From NCBI GenBank assembly GCA_045641165.1, contig JAZUGL010000008.1, positions 1 through 36,612 of the forward strand: DNA of 36,612 nt. Reading direction: 5' to 3'. The DNA comes from Hennigella sp045641165 (GTDB lineage: Bacteria; Bacillota_I; Bacilli_A; Mycoplasmatales; Mycoplasmoidaceae). The position numbers and the translations under genes were made by a program. Below, one piece after another: positions 9,219-19,224 of this stretch. How positions within the stretch are numbered: the stretch's first letter is position 1; each line of letters begins with the position of its first letter. The notes below the pieces were generated by a model. That model searched no databases and was not told where the DNA came from. It saw only the letters and a list, made by a program, of their open reading frames with translations.

Positions 9219-10100
9219 ATGAGACTAATGAGACCACCTAGAAGAAACTCTAATTCTGTTAAAGGCGCAGCCTTATTCTTTAAAAGATTCTATATCTTTA
9301 TCATTCTTGCTGTTATCTACATTCCTTTAATAATCATCATCTTATTAAGCTTTAATGGACAAACAGATAAAGGTAATATCATTATTAACTTCTCTGTTCC
9401 AACAGCAGTAAACTATTTAATGCTGTTTAAGGATAATGATTTCTTAAATGCACTATTTAATTCACTTATTATTTCAGTGATAGTTGTCCCTATTTCTGTA
9501 TTAATAGCTACAATCACTTGTTTTGGTATTTGAAACTCTAAGAATAAATATGTTAATACCATAGTTGGTATGTCTAAAGTATCAATAGCTATGCCTGAAC
9601 CGATTACAGCCATTTCATTAGCGTTGTTGTTTACAACAACCATTGTTCCATTAGGATTTGATATGGGTATGTTTACAGTATGCTTAGCTCATATTTCATT
9701 CTGTACACCTTATGCCATCATTAGTATTTTCCCTAAGATGCAAAAGATGAATAGAAACCTAATTTGAGCAAGCTATGACTTAGGTTATTCAAAATCTAAA
9801 ACATTCTTTAAAGTTGTAATTCCTTATTTAGCTCCAGCATTATTGTCTGCTTCAGCTATTACATTAGCTATGAGTCTTGATGATTTCATCATCACTAGCT
9901 TAATTAATGGTTCATCTCAAACTATTGCTACAGCTATTTATTCAACAAGAAAAGGTATAAAAGCATGAGTAGTAACATTTGGTGCGCTACTTGTTTTAGT
10001 AACATTTGTAATTATTGGTATTTTATCTGCTACAAGATTAAGAAAAAACAAGAAAGTAGCAAAGATTAAAGTTAGAAAAGCATATGAAAGTGGTAGGTAG
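9219..10100 (+). CDS. potC: Spermidine/putrescine permease PotC
   Basis: The 293-residue permease is the second channel subunit. Membrane segments begin at about residue 25 (FIILAVIYIPLIIIILLSF). The EAA loop is SYDLGYSKSKTFFKVVIP. The sequence AMSLDDFIITSLING matches the conserved PotC segment. Three TGA codons are read as Trp. A GGAGG ribosome-binding site sits in the end of potB. The C-terminal, Lys/Arg-rich end overlaps potD by 17 bases. Confidence 0.93.
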
Positions 10101-11475
10101 AAAAACATTTATAACAGCTTTAACACTAACAGGAATGATAACTCCTTGTTCTTTTTTGACTTCTTGTTCTAACTCTAATGCTATTCAACTTGCTAACTTT
10201 GAAAGTTATATGAGTAATTCTTTGATTCAAGACTTACATGCTCATTATGATATTCAATTTCCACATTACACCGTTACTGAAAACATTGAAACAAAGTTTC
10301 AAAGATATTATGATTTAGCCATTCCTAGCTGTTATGAAATGTTTGTTTTGCTTAAAAGAGGTTGATTAGAACCTATTGATTGAGCAAAGTTTGAAATTAC
10401 AGGAGTTACTAATGCAAACGATGCATTAACTTTATTCAATGAAGACATAATTAATAACCTTAATCAACAATTTCAAGCTTATTGTGAACAAGATAAAGAT
10501 TTTTGAATGCAATATTTTGGTACTGAACAAGGGGATCTAGAAGTAAACGTTTTAAAATATGGTGTTCCATATTTTGCCCAATCTTTTATGTTTGCTTATA
10601 AAGCACAAGAAGAACTAAAATGATACGAATATGAAGAACCACATAATCAAACAGCTACTCCAACTTGACCAGATGTTTTTTATACGGTTAGTAAAAATAA
10701 TCAATTTATTGGTCAAAAAGGCAAATGACTTGGTATGCTTGATGATTCTAAATCAATTTATGATGTTGCAAGAATTTGTCAAACAATTTTAGCTGGTGCA
10801 GAGCCAACAAATGAAATGGATCCTAATGCAAAAGAAGAACAAGATAGAGAAACACTTAACACAATAGCAGATCTATTTGCTCCGCAACCATCTAAATTCA
10901 TATTAAATTCCGATTCAGGAACCGTTTCTAGATTATTTGCTGATCCTAATGGTTGTGCAGGAGCATTTGCTTGAACTGGAGATTTAATTTATTCTGCTAT
11001 GGGAGCAGAAGAATTTGAGCCTGATTATGAACACTTCTTTATCCCAAACACATCTTTTGCTTCTTTGGACGAAGTAGATTTGTTTGTTATAAACAAGAAA
11101 AATAGTAATTTAACTGAAAAAAGAGACAACATTTATAAAATTGTTAAACAAATTTGCCTAGAAGGTTGCAAAGCAGAAGACATAGTTGCTTATGACGAAG
11201 AAAAAGGTAGATATAAATATTGAACTGTTGAAAACTTTGATAATTTAGACTATACCCCTGTGTTAAGTCAAGTTTATAATGCTGTTTGTGATGACAAAGA
11301 TAGTTCTGAATATTGAAAAAATAAAGGAGTAAGTGAATCTGCACTAAAGATATTCCTTCAACTTTTAACAAATATTAATAGAGATGACGTAAAACATTTA
11401 TTTGGTAGAGTATTAACGCCTGAACAAAATTCTGATGTTCATTGAGCGTGAATAAAAACAAAAGATAAATTCTAA
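10084..11475 (+). CDS. potD: Polyamine-binding lipoprotein PotD
   Basis: The 463-residue protein is a prolipoprotein: basic N-terminus, hydrophobic segment and lipobox FLTSC (Cys at about 29), so it is tethered outside the membrane to capture polyamines for PotABC. The segment YDLAIPSCYEMFVLLKRG corresponds to the conserved PotD region that follows the first strands of the periplasmic-binding fold. It is longer than Gram-negative PotD (about 350 residues) and Trp-rich: ten or so TGA codons are read as Trp, consistent with aromatic residues in polyamine sites (inference). It overlaps potC by 17 bases and shares TAATG with tsaD. Confidence 0.88.
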
Positions 11476-12431
11476 TGAAAAAACAAAAAGTAATTTTAGC
11501 AATTGAAACTAGTTGTGATGACACATCTATTGCTGTTTTAAAAGGCAATAAAGTTTTAGCTAACATTACTGCCACTTCTATGTTACAGCATAGAAAGTTT
11601 GGAGGAATTGTTCCTGAACTTGCGGCTAGAAGTCATTGTTCTGAAATAGATAAAGTATTTGTTAAAGCAATGAAAATAGCAAAGATAAATTTAAAAGATA
11701 TTGATTACATTGCTTATACATCTGAACCAGGTCTTGTTGGTTCATTGCATATAGGCAAAGTTTTTGCAAACCAATTAAGTTTGTTAATTCACAAACCAAT
11801 TATTAAAGTTAATCACATGTTAGGGCATGTTTTTAGTTATTATGTTGATCATGATCCAAAAACAATTAAATTTCCTATCATTTCATTAGTCGTTTCTGGT
11901 GGTCATACATTCATTGCTAAGGTAAAAAACTTTAACAAATTCACTATTTTAAATGAAACTATTGATGATGCTGTTGGTGAAGCATTAGATAAGATAGGAA
12001 GATTCCTAAATTTGCCCTATCCTGGCGGCGTTTCTATAGACAGAGTCTATACACCTAAAAATTTAATTACTTTAGCACCAAATAAACCTATTGATGCTAA
12101 ATTTAGTTTTTCAGGTATTAAAACTGCAGCACTAAACATGATCAATCAATATAAAATGAAACACAAAACAGTTCCAACAAAACAGATCGCCAGTTCATCG
12201 CTTGAATGAATTATGAATGATTTGACTAGAAAGCTTGAATATTACTTATCTAAAAATAAAGATGTTAAAACAGTTTTAGTTGGTGGTGGCGTTTCTGCCA
12301 ATAAATTGCTTAGAAACAAACTTTCCAAGATTAAAAAAGTTAAAATTTTAATTCCTACACTTAAATACACAAACGATAATGCAGCAATGATTGCTACATA
12401 TGCAAAATTGCAATTAAAAAATAGCCATTAG
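11475..12431 (+). CDS. tsaD: tRNA N6-threonylcarbamoyladenosine transferase TsaD
   Basis: The 318-residue enzyme transfers the threonylcarbamoyl group to A37 of tRNAs reading ANN codons. It starts with AIETSCDDTSIAVL, part of the ASKHA nucleotide fold. The metal-binding motif is HMLGHVFS (two His four residues apart). The phosphate-binding segments SGGHT and VGGGVSANK follow. A TGA read as Trp joins the two parts of the frame at about residue 246. It is the last gene of the HAD-potABCD operon. Its final codons form the left arm of the terminator shared with gpsA. Confidence 0.97.
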
Positions 12432-12440
12432 GCTATTTTT
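12417..12440. terminator. Bidirectional terminator between tsaD and gpsA
   Basis: A perfect 10-bp stem (AAAAATAGCC with GGCTATTTTT) and a 4-base loop ATTA lie at 12417-12440. Reading either way it ends in a run of T. The stop codons of both convergent genes sit inside it (tsaD TAG 12429-12431, gpsA TAA 12430-12428). Confidence 0.88.
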
Positions 12441-13405
12441 AATACTTTGTCAACAAAGTCTTTTGGTGATTTGTTTTTAAAGATAATTTCATATAAACAA
12501 CAAATCATTGGACAATTTAATTTTTGTTTTTTAACTAATGCATAAATATTTTCTAAAGTAGGCAAACCTTCAACAGTCATTTTGTTTTGTTTTAAAGCTT
12601 TTTTACCACCTAATTTTGCTATAGCTAAACCAAAACGGTAGTTTCTAGATTCTGGATATCTACATGTTAAGAAGAAATCACCTATTCCACTAACATTAAA
12701 TACACCATCTATATTTCCTGTTTTAGCTTTTAGGATATTTACACACTCTTTAAATGCCAATGAAAAACAAGCTGAAATAGTATTAACAGATTGTTTTAAT
12801 CCATTTAGCATTCCGTGTGTAATAGCCATTACATTTTTTAAAGATGACATATATTGTGCATTAAGTTCACCTTTACAATATTTAGCAACAAAATATTTGT
12901 TTGTAAATAATTTTTCAGCTTCTAATGCAATGTCTTTGTTGTCAGAGACAACATTAACAACTGTAGGAGACTTTTTCATTACTTCTGAAGCAAAGCCAGG
13001 GCCAATTAATGTTACAAGCTTAACGTTTTTAATTATTTTCTTAATTGCATTTGATAAAGGTGTATGAGTTTTAGGATCTAAACCCTTAGCACAATTAACT
13101 AAAATTGTTTTGTTGCTGATATAACGCTTTAGTTGTTTTGTTGTGCTAGGAATATATTCAGATGGAGTAACAAGCAAAATAAAATCATATTTATGTTTGA
13201 AAGCAAATTTTAACTTATTAGTTAATAAATTGGGCTTTCTAACAAGTTTTGTTTTACCAAAACATTTTGGATTAACTCTTTTTGCTAAAGATCTAAGAGC
13301 ATCTTTGTCAATGCCATACATTGCCACAAAGTGTTTATTAGTCATTAACACATTTGCTAGTGCAGTAGCTCAAGCACCTGTGCCAATTATTAGTACTTTT
13401 TTCAT
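12428..13405 (-). CDS. gpsA: NAD(P)-dependent glycerol-3-phosphate dehydrogenase
   Basis: The 325-residue enzyme interconverts dihydroxyacetone phosphate and glycerol-3-phosphate, supplying phospholipid backbones. The N-terminal dinucleotide-binding motif LIIGTGAWATALAN appears only when the TGA at codon 12 is read as Trp; the true ATG is at 13405. Other family segments are NCAKGLD, the GPGFASE motif, the active-site Lys region SSLKNVMAI, and GIGDFFLTC. A minus-strand TATAAT (13419-13414) is only 8 bases from the ATG, which predicts a nearly leaderless mRNA. No Shine-Dalgarno is present. Confidence 0.96.
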
Positions 13406-13498
13406 AACATTGATTATATATTTTATATACAGAAATTATTAAAAATAGTATTTAATAATAAGAGTTTATAATATCTAATAGATATTAAGAGGTTTATA
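13406..13498. promoter_or_regulatory. Divergent promoters for gpsA and metK
   Basis: This AT-rich gap has a minus-strand TATAAT at 13419-13414 for gpsA and a plus-strand TATAAT at 13467-13472 for metK. An AAGAGG ribosome-binding site (13487-13492) is spaced 6 bases from a GTG codon and supports GTG at 13499 as the metK start. Confidence 0.6.
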
Positions 13499-14626
13499 GT
13501 GACTAATAAGATGATTATTACTTCTGAATCAGTAGGTCCTGGACATCCAGATAAAATTTGTGACCAAATTGCTGATGCAGTACTAGATGAATGTCTAAGA
13601 CAAGACAAGAATGCAAGAGTAGCTTGCGAAGTTTTTGCTCACAACAAACTTATTGTTATTGGTGGACAAATGACAACAAAAGGTTATGTTGATGTTGTAG
13701 AACAAGCTTGAAAAGTTTTAAAACCACTAGGATATAAAGAAACAGACTTTTCTATTATTGCAAATATTAATTCTCAATCAAAAGATATTGCTAGATTAGT
13801 TAATAAGAAAAATCACAAACTTGGTGCTGGCGATCAAGGTATGGTTTTTGGTTATGCAACAAACATAACAAAAGAATATATGCCACTATCAATTGTTTTA
13901 AGTCATGAACTATTAAAACAAATTGAAAAGCTTATTAAAAATAAAAAACTATCATATTGTAAATATGATATGAAATCACAAGTTTCTATTATTTATCATG
14001 ACAGAAAACCAACAGTTGATGCAGTTGTTATTTCTGTTCAACACACAGAAGAAACAAACTTATCTAAATTAAGAAAAGATATTACTAACTTAGTTGTTAA
14101 ACCTGTGCTAAAAAGATACCACCTTAATACTAATTGCAAACTATTTATTAACAAAAATGGTAAATTTGTTATTGGTGGTCCAACAAGTGATACAGGTTTA
14201 ACAGGAAGAAAGATTATTGTAGATACATATGGTTCTATTGCACACCACGGTGGTGGAGCATTTAGTGGTAAAGATGCAACTAAGATAGACAGAACGGGAG
14301 CATACTTCTGCCGTTACATTGCTAAAAACATTGTTGCAGCCAAACTTGCTGATAGAGCTGAAGTTAGATTATGTTATTGTATTGGTGAACCAAAACCAAT
14401 ATCAATGTATATAGATTGTTTTGATACAAACAAAAAACCTATGAATGTAATTCATAATGCAGTTGAAAAGACATTTGATTTTGATTTAGCAAACATTATT
14501 AAAAAATTACAATTACAAAAACCAATTTATCACAAAACAAGTGTTTATGGACATTTTGGTAAACCTGATTTGCCTTGAGAAAAAACTGATAAGGTTAACC
14601 AATTAAGGAGAAACATTAATGTCTAA
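13499..14626 (+). CDS. metK: S-adenosylmethionine synthetase
   Basis: The 375-residue enzyme makes S-adenosylmethionine from ATP and methionine. It opens with TSESVGPGHPDKICDQIADA, the ATP-binding start of the family. The hallmark GAGDQGMVFGYA and the P-loop-like GGGAFSGKDATK segment are intact. GTG was chosen as start because of the AAGAGG site 6 bases upstream; an ATG four codons later is the alternative. Two TGA codons are read as Trp. The product feeds methyltransferases such as TrmL at 16943. The gene end overlaps the DivIVA-domain gene by 8 bases. Confidence 0.96.
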
Positions 14627-14936
14627 TAAAGAGATGAATGAAAAGATCCTTAATAAGAAATTTAAAAAAACAATCTTTTCAGGATATGAAACTGAAGATG
14701 TTGATAGTTTCTTTGATGAAGTAATTGAATATTTGAAGAAAAATGATTCACAAATAGAAGACTTAGAAAAGAATGTTGCAACACTTAGAAGTGAAAACCA
14801 AAAACTTTTAGCATCTAATGCTAAACTAACATCTGATGCAGAAACATATAAGAAATTAGCATTAGAATTAGATAAAGAAGGTTATGGACATGTAATGCAT
14901 AACAGATTCGCAAGAGAAAAAAGGGAGAAAGAATAA
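14619..14936 (+). CDS. DivIVA/GpsB-type coiled-coil protein
   Basis: The 105-residue protein matches the N-terminal DivIVA domain: KKFKKTIFSGYETEDVDSFFDEVIEYL, a short membrane-curvature or partner-binding head, followed by a coiled coil (about 40-90). The size fits GpsB (about 100 residues) better than full DivIVA. In Firmicutes these proteins organise division or pole proteins; mollicutes have no peptidoglycan, so the partner here is unknown. It overlaps metK by 8 bases and shares TAATG with the next gene. Confidence 0.85.
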   Translation: MSNKEMNEKILNKKFKKTIFSGYETEDVDSFFDEVIEYLKKNDSQIEDLEKNVATLRSENQKLLASNAKLTSDAETYKKLALELDKEGYGHVMHNRFAREKREKE

Positions 14937-15568
14937 TGGCACAAATGAAATTAAAATCAACAGTTAAAAGAATAAAAGACTTTGACTTTTCACAAGAAGT
15001 AGTAATTACAAGATTACAAGCTTCAAGAGAAATGGTTAAGTTTCATCATGATAGAATGAAAAAATCTTTTCCAGAAATGAAAGAAGAAGATATCTGACAA
15101 AAGATTAATAGTATCGTTATCAGAGATAACGTTTTCAATGAAGCTATGAAAAAAACTGTCACTTGTTATGAAATGAATATTAACTCTGAAGATGTTAAAC
15201 AAGTTGTTGAAAACATGAAAAAAGCCAACCCAAATTTTGCTCAAGCTAACGAACAAGCATTAAGTCTTATGGCTCAAAGATCTATAGAAAAAGAATTAAT
15301 TTTCCGTGATCTTCAAAAACTTTGAAAGATAGAAGTTTCGGATAAAGAAGTAAAAGATGTTTTACAAAAAATGTATGAAACAACTAACTATCCTATTAGA
15401 GATATTATCAATGATCCTAAAAAGATTGAAAGTTTGAAAGCACCAATTCTTGAACAAAAAACAGCTGACACATTAATTGGTAAACTTAAATGAAAATTGG
15501 ATAGAGAAGCCATTATGAAAAATGCCACTCCCCCTGCTAAAAATGAGGAAAACAAAAAAAAGAGCTAA
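14936..15568 (+). CDS. Trigger-factor-like protein carrying only the C-terminal chaperone domain
   Basis: The 210-residue, mostly helical protein resembles the C-terminal substrate-binding domain of trigger factor. The segment around EKELIFRDLQKLWKIEVSDK, then EVKDVLQKMYETTNYP and PKKIESLKAPILEQKTADTL, follows the trigger-factor pattern of a helix, I-x-V-(T/S)-x-x-E-V, a proline hinge, and a closing helix ending in E-x-K-x-x-D-x-L. The ribosome-binding domain (GFRxGK signature) and the FKBP-type isomerase domain are absent. Three TGA codons are read as Trp. A full-length tig may exist elsewhere. The assignment rests on pattern recognition, not alignment. Confidence 0.65.
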
Positions 15569-15580
15569 GCTCTTTTTTTT
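15554..15580. terminator. Terminator shared by the trigger-factor-like gene and the convergent lipoprotein
   Basis: Twelve bases A8-GAGC (15554-15565) pair with GCTC-T8 (15569-15580). The stop codon of the plus-strand gene (15566-15568) forms the loop, and the minus-strand stop (15581-15579) lies at the right edge. It has a GC-core stem and a T-run in both directions. Confidence 0.85.
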
Positions 15581-16268
15581 ATGCTGGAGTTGTTTTAGAT
15601 AGATAGTAAGAAAGGGCAGGAAAAGATAAAGCTAAAGCCATCCTAATAGTCATTATGTCAATGACTTGTTGTGTTGGATCCTCTTCCAGTAATTTTGCTT
15701 TATTCCATTGATGAACTACATCTTCACCATCAATTGTATCTTTTTGATAAAATGATCAATTATCATCTTGCAAAAAGAATTGACCTTCTGCATCAGCGGG
15801 AGTACTACCCCAAACTTCACCTATTTCAGGAGTTACTTCACCATACATTACTTGAAGGGGAATTGCTTCAAAAATAAGATCTTGAGCAGTTTGAATTCCT
15901 TCTGTTACTTCAATATTGCAATCAGTATGCATATTTAATGAAAGTGTAGAATTAGTTAAATTAATACCAACAGAATTAACAACAAGTTTAGTATAACTTG
16001 GTGAAGTCATGCCTAAGGTATATCAAGTGTAAGCTATATCATCAGCAATAATTCGTCTTTGAGACATTGCATTTTGTAAATAAACACCTGTTGCGTCCGT
16101 TGTAGAAAGGCTACCTCCAAGAGGCTCAATTGTTGGCTCAAATTCTTCTTTGCTTAAATCATATTCAAAAGGTCCAATGTCATTGCCTTTATTGCAGGAA
16201 ACCAATAAAGGTGTTGTAAAACCAGACAAAGTAATTGTTGCAGCAATCGGTAATAATATTTTCTTCAT
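15579..16268 (-). CDS. Prolipoprotein of unknown function
   Basis: The 229-residue protein begins MKKILLPIAATITLSGF and has a lipobox LLVSC with Cys at about 25, so it is a surface lipoprotein. The mature part is acidic (many Glu/Asp) with one further Cys. Two TGA codons and one TGG encode Trp. An AGGAGA ribosome-binding site lies 9 bases before the ATG. The C-terminal region (VIDIMTIRMALALSFPALSY) is hydrophobic and may be a packed helix. I recognise no family. The gene follows rubrerythrin on the same strand, but a terminator separates them. Confidence 0.8.
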
Positions 16269-16301
16269 ATATTTTTCTCCTATTTAAATTATAAAAATAA
16301 A

Positions 16302-16318
16302 AAGAGTCTTGGACTCTT
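16302..16318 (-). terminator. Terminator after rubrerythrin
   Basis: On the minus strand a 7-bp stem AAGAGTC/GACTCTT with a 3-base loop is followed by a T-rich run (TTTATTTTTAT). It lies 2 bases past the rubrerythrin stop and 33 bases before the downstream lipoprotein start. Confidence 0.85.
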
Positions 16319-16320
16319 AT

Positions 16321-16902
16321 TTAACATTTACATGCTTTCTTGCATTGACAACCTTCAGGTTTAAATATGCAATCACATTTAACTTGTTGGTAAGCTTGAG
16401 GATGTTTACAAACTGAACAAATTTTTGGTGCAGTTTTAGAAATAACAATTTTTCCACAGTTGTTGCATTTTCAAGCAACAATTTTTGTTCTATTAAAGAA
16501 TTTTTTAGTTCTAACTAACTTTAATAAATCTTGATATCTCTTTTCGTGTGTTTTTTCTACATCTGCCACACCTTCAAACATATCAGCAATTTCCTTAAAA
16601 CCTTCTTTTCTTGCTACCTTAGCAAAGTTTGCATACATTGTTGTTCATTCATAGTGTTCACCTTGTGCAGCTGCTAATAAATTTGTAGCAGTGTTATCAA
16701 CACCGCCATTAATTAGTTTGTATCAAAGTTTAGCATGTTCTTTTTCATTGTTTGCTGTTTCTTCAAATATATCAGCAATGAAATTAAAACCATCTTTTCT
16801 TGCTTGACTAGCTCATCAGTTATATTTATTTCTAGCCATGCTTTCACCAGCTAAAGCTGTTTCAAGATTTTTAAGTGTTTTTGTTCCTTTTAAACTTTTC
16901 AT
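16321..16902 (-). CDS. rbr: Rubrerythrin with a Cys-rich C-terminal tail
   Basis: The 193-residue protein has an N-terminal ferritin-like diiron domain followed by a rubredoxin domain, the classic rubrerythrin order. It reduces hydrogen peroxide in anaerobes and microaerophiles. Diiron ligand candidates are Glu20 (LAGES), Glu53 and His56 (ExxH), Glu82 and Glu85, and Glu116 and His119. The rubredoxin iron site is Cys146-x-x-Cys149-Gly and Cys162-x-x-Cys165. An unusual tail, residues 176-193, carries six more Cys in Cys-x-Cys pairs. Five TGA codons encode Trp, so no standard-code frame covers it. An AAGGAG site precedes the ATG. Confidence 0.93.
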
Positions 16903-16942
16903 TTTTAACTCCTTATAATACTTGTAATATTATTATAGCAAC
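16903..16942. promoter_or_regulatory. Overlapping divergent promoters for rubrerythrin and trmL
   Basis: Within 40 bases there is a minus-strand TATAAT (16937-16932) for rubrerythrin and a plus-strand TATAAT (16914-16919) for trmL. The two would compete for polymerase. The rubrerythrin mRNA has an AAGGAG site; trmL has no visible Shine-Dalgarno and a predicted leader under 20 bases. Confidence 0.5.
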
Positions 16943-17458
16943 ATGAAACTTCATATAGTTTTATATCATCCTGAAATACCACAAAACACAGGTAATATAG
17001 CACGGACTTGTGTAGGTTTTAATGCTATTTTACATTTGATAAGACCATATGGTTTTGTCTTATCAGATAAATTAGTTAAAAGATCCGGTGTTGACTATTG
17101 AAAATATGCAAAAATAAGACAACATAACTGTTATGAAGACTTCATTAAAACAGTTAAAAAGCAAGACAAGATTTTTTACATTACAAGATATGGAAAAAAG
17201 GCATTAGATGATCTAAAAATTGCCAAAAATTTTAAGGGAAACGTTTATTTAATGTTTGGCGCAGAAAGCAGCGGAATTGATAAGGCGATTTTAGTTAAAA
17301 ATAAGACAAAAACTATTAGAATTCCATCATCAAAAAATGTTAGAAGTTTGAATCTATCCAACTGTGTGGCAATATGTGCCTATCAAGTCATAAGACTTGA
17401 TAAATTTAATAATTTAGAGAAATTAGAACCACACAAATTAAACTATTTAGATAAATAA
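16943..17458 (+). CDS. trmL: tRNA (cytidine/uridine-2'-O)-methyltransferase, TrmL/CspR family
   Basis: The 171-residue SPOUT-class protein methylates the ribose at wobble position 34 of certain leucine tRNAs in characterised relatives, using S-adenosylmethionine. It starts IVLYHPEIPQNTGNIARTC, the family N-terminus with the conserved Asn and Arg. It ends with the knot segments LMFGAESSGID, IPSSKNVRSLNLSNCVAI. The length fits TrmL (about 155-170). One TGA is read as Trp. It lies 30 bases upstream of ktrB and may be co-transcribed with it. Confidence 0.93.
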
Positions 17459-17488
17459 TTTTTATATATAATTTTTACAATTAGTTTT

Positions 17489-19195
17489 ATGGACATAATT
17501 GATACTAACACTGGTGCCACCATAAACAAAAGAAGCCGTTTTAGAAGGTTTTTTTCAAAGTTTTGACTTGGCTTTAAGAAAGTTGGAAAAGTTATTGTGG
17601 GAAGAACAATGCCACAAAAACTTTTCCGTTTGTATTTAATTATTGTCATCACTGGTGCTTTGTTTTTGTGTGCACCATTCTGTTTAAGAGAAGTATATAT
17701 TCCTGCTTTAGGAAGATACATTCAAGCCAATGGTTTTACTAATGCCACAGGACATGCTGGTGGAACAAACTATACATTTATTCAAGCTCTGTTTATTGCC
17801 TGCTCAGGATTTTCTGATACAGGGTTAACACCAATACCAATCTATTTGTGATTGAACGCTGGTGGCCAAGTTGTACTTGCTATTTTGATTGAAATTGGTG
17901 GTATAGGTGTTGTTGCTTTGTTCTATTACATTTGAAACTCTTTCAAGAAAAAAGACGACAAAATTGACGTTGGTCAATTATTTATCATGCAAGCTGAAAG
18001 AGGTGGGCCAAAGGTAAAAGACTCTTATAGAGTTATTAAAACTGCCCTTATTTTTATTCTTTTATCGCAAGTAGTATTCATGTTTATGTTTGCTTTATGC
18101 TTCTGTTTTATCCCTGCATATGTTCAATCAGAAGACCCTAATGCACCAATTACTTATAATACCGACCAATTGGTAGGCTGAGTTAATGGTAACATCGGCG
18201 GTGCCCCACTTTTCCATAACTTTGGTAAGAGTTTGTGAACTGGCTTCTTTACAACCATTTCAGCCATGAACAATGCAGGGTTTGACAATATTTCAGCCAC
18301 TTCTATGGCTCCATATAGAAACGATTGAGGTGTAGTATTACAATTCTTAATAGTCTTAGAATTAATCATTGGTGGTTTGGGGCACTTTGCTGCTTTTGAC
18401 ATTATTGAAAAGATTAGATGCAAAAAAGAACACATCCCATATAAAGTTACACTTTATACAAAGGTTGCTGTGACAGTTTATGCTATGGTTGCTGTTTTTG
18501 GAATAACTTTTGGTTTAGTGTTTGAGTTTACCAACCCAGCACAATATGTAGATGGACTTAAAGAATCGTGTATTGTTGGAAATACAAACATAAACAGGGA
18601 ATTTGGTAATCATCCGACATTTAATAAAATAATGTGTGTTATCTTCCATTCATTTAACTGCCGTTCACTGGGTATGGAAACAGTTAAAACTCACATTGTT
18701 GCTGAAGGAAGCAAATGAACTTATGCTATTTTAATGTTCATTGGTGCTTCACCATGTTCAACTGCTGGTGGTATTAGAACTACAACACTAGCTGTTATCT
18801 TTGTAACTATTTGATGTAAATTATGTGGAAGAAAGAATGTTTTCTTCTTTAGAAGAAGAATTAATGACGAAACAGTGTTACAATCATTCATGATCTTTGT
18901 AATTGCTCTAGTATTATTGCTTATTGGTGCTGGAGTTGTTTGATCAGCAATACCACACGTTGACGTTCAACAATATGCTTTTTCTGATGTCTTTGTTGAG
19001 TGTTGTTCAGCATTCGGTACAGTTGGCCTTTCAACGGGTGTAACTTCAATAATAAAATGGTGAGGATTACTATACCTAGTAATTTTAATGTTTGTGGGAC
19101 AACTTGGAATTATTAACTCATTACTTTCTTGAACTAAATTTAGACCAAGATTTAACGATATTCAATACCAATACGAAGATATTAAAATTGGTTAA
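17489..19195 (+). CDS. ktrB: KtrB/TrkH-type potassium uptake channel subunit
   Basis: The 568-residue membrane protein has the four-fold M1-P-M2 architecture of Trk/Ktr/HKT transporters. The four selectivity-filter turns, each with the key Gly, are visible: SGFSDTGLTP, SAMNNAGFDN, FNCRSLGMET and SAFGTVGLST. The motif SPCSTAGGIRTTT after the third filter matches the family. The N-terminus has an Arg/Lys-rich cytoplasmic segment of about 45 residues. About ten TGA codons encode Trp. KtrB normally works with the nucleotide-gated ring protein KtrA; no ktrA is adjacent here. A strong terminator follows. Confidence 0.93.
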
Positions 19196-19197
19196 GA

Positions 19198-19220
19198 AAA
19201 AACCCGGGTTACGGGTTTTT
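19198..19220 (+). terminator. Rho-independent terminator after ktrB
   Basis: AAAAACCCG (19198-19206) pairs with CGGGTTTTT (19212-19220) around a 5-base loop, with a T-run at the end. It starts 3 bases past the ktrB stop and faces the 3' end of tRNA-Arg, which it could also serve from the other side. Confidence 0.9.
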
Positions 19221-19224
19221 ATTT

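Noticed and set aside
671..16268. Possible paralogy of the two small lipoproteins at 671-1207 and 15579-16268
   Set aside because: They share only the signal peptide style; I see no common motifs or cysteine pattern in the mature parts.
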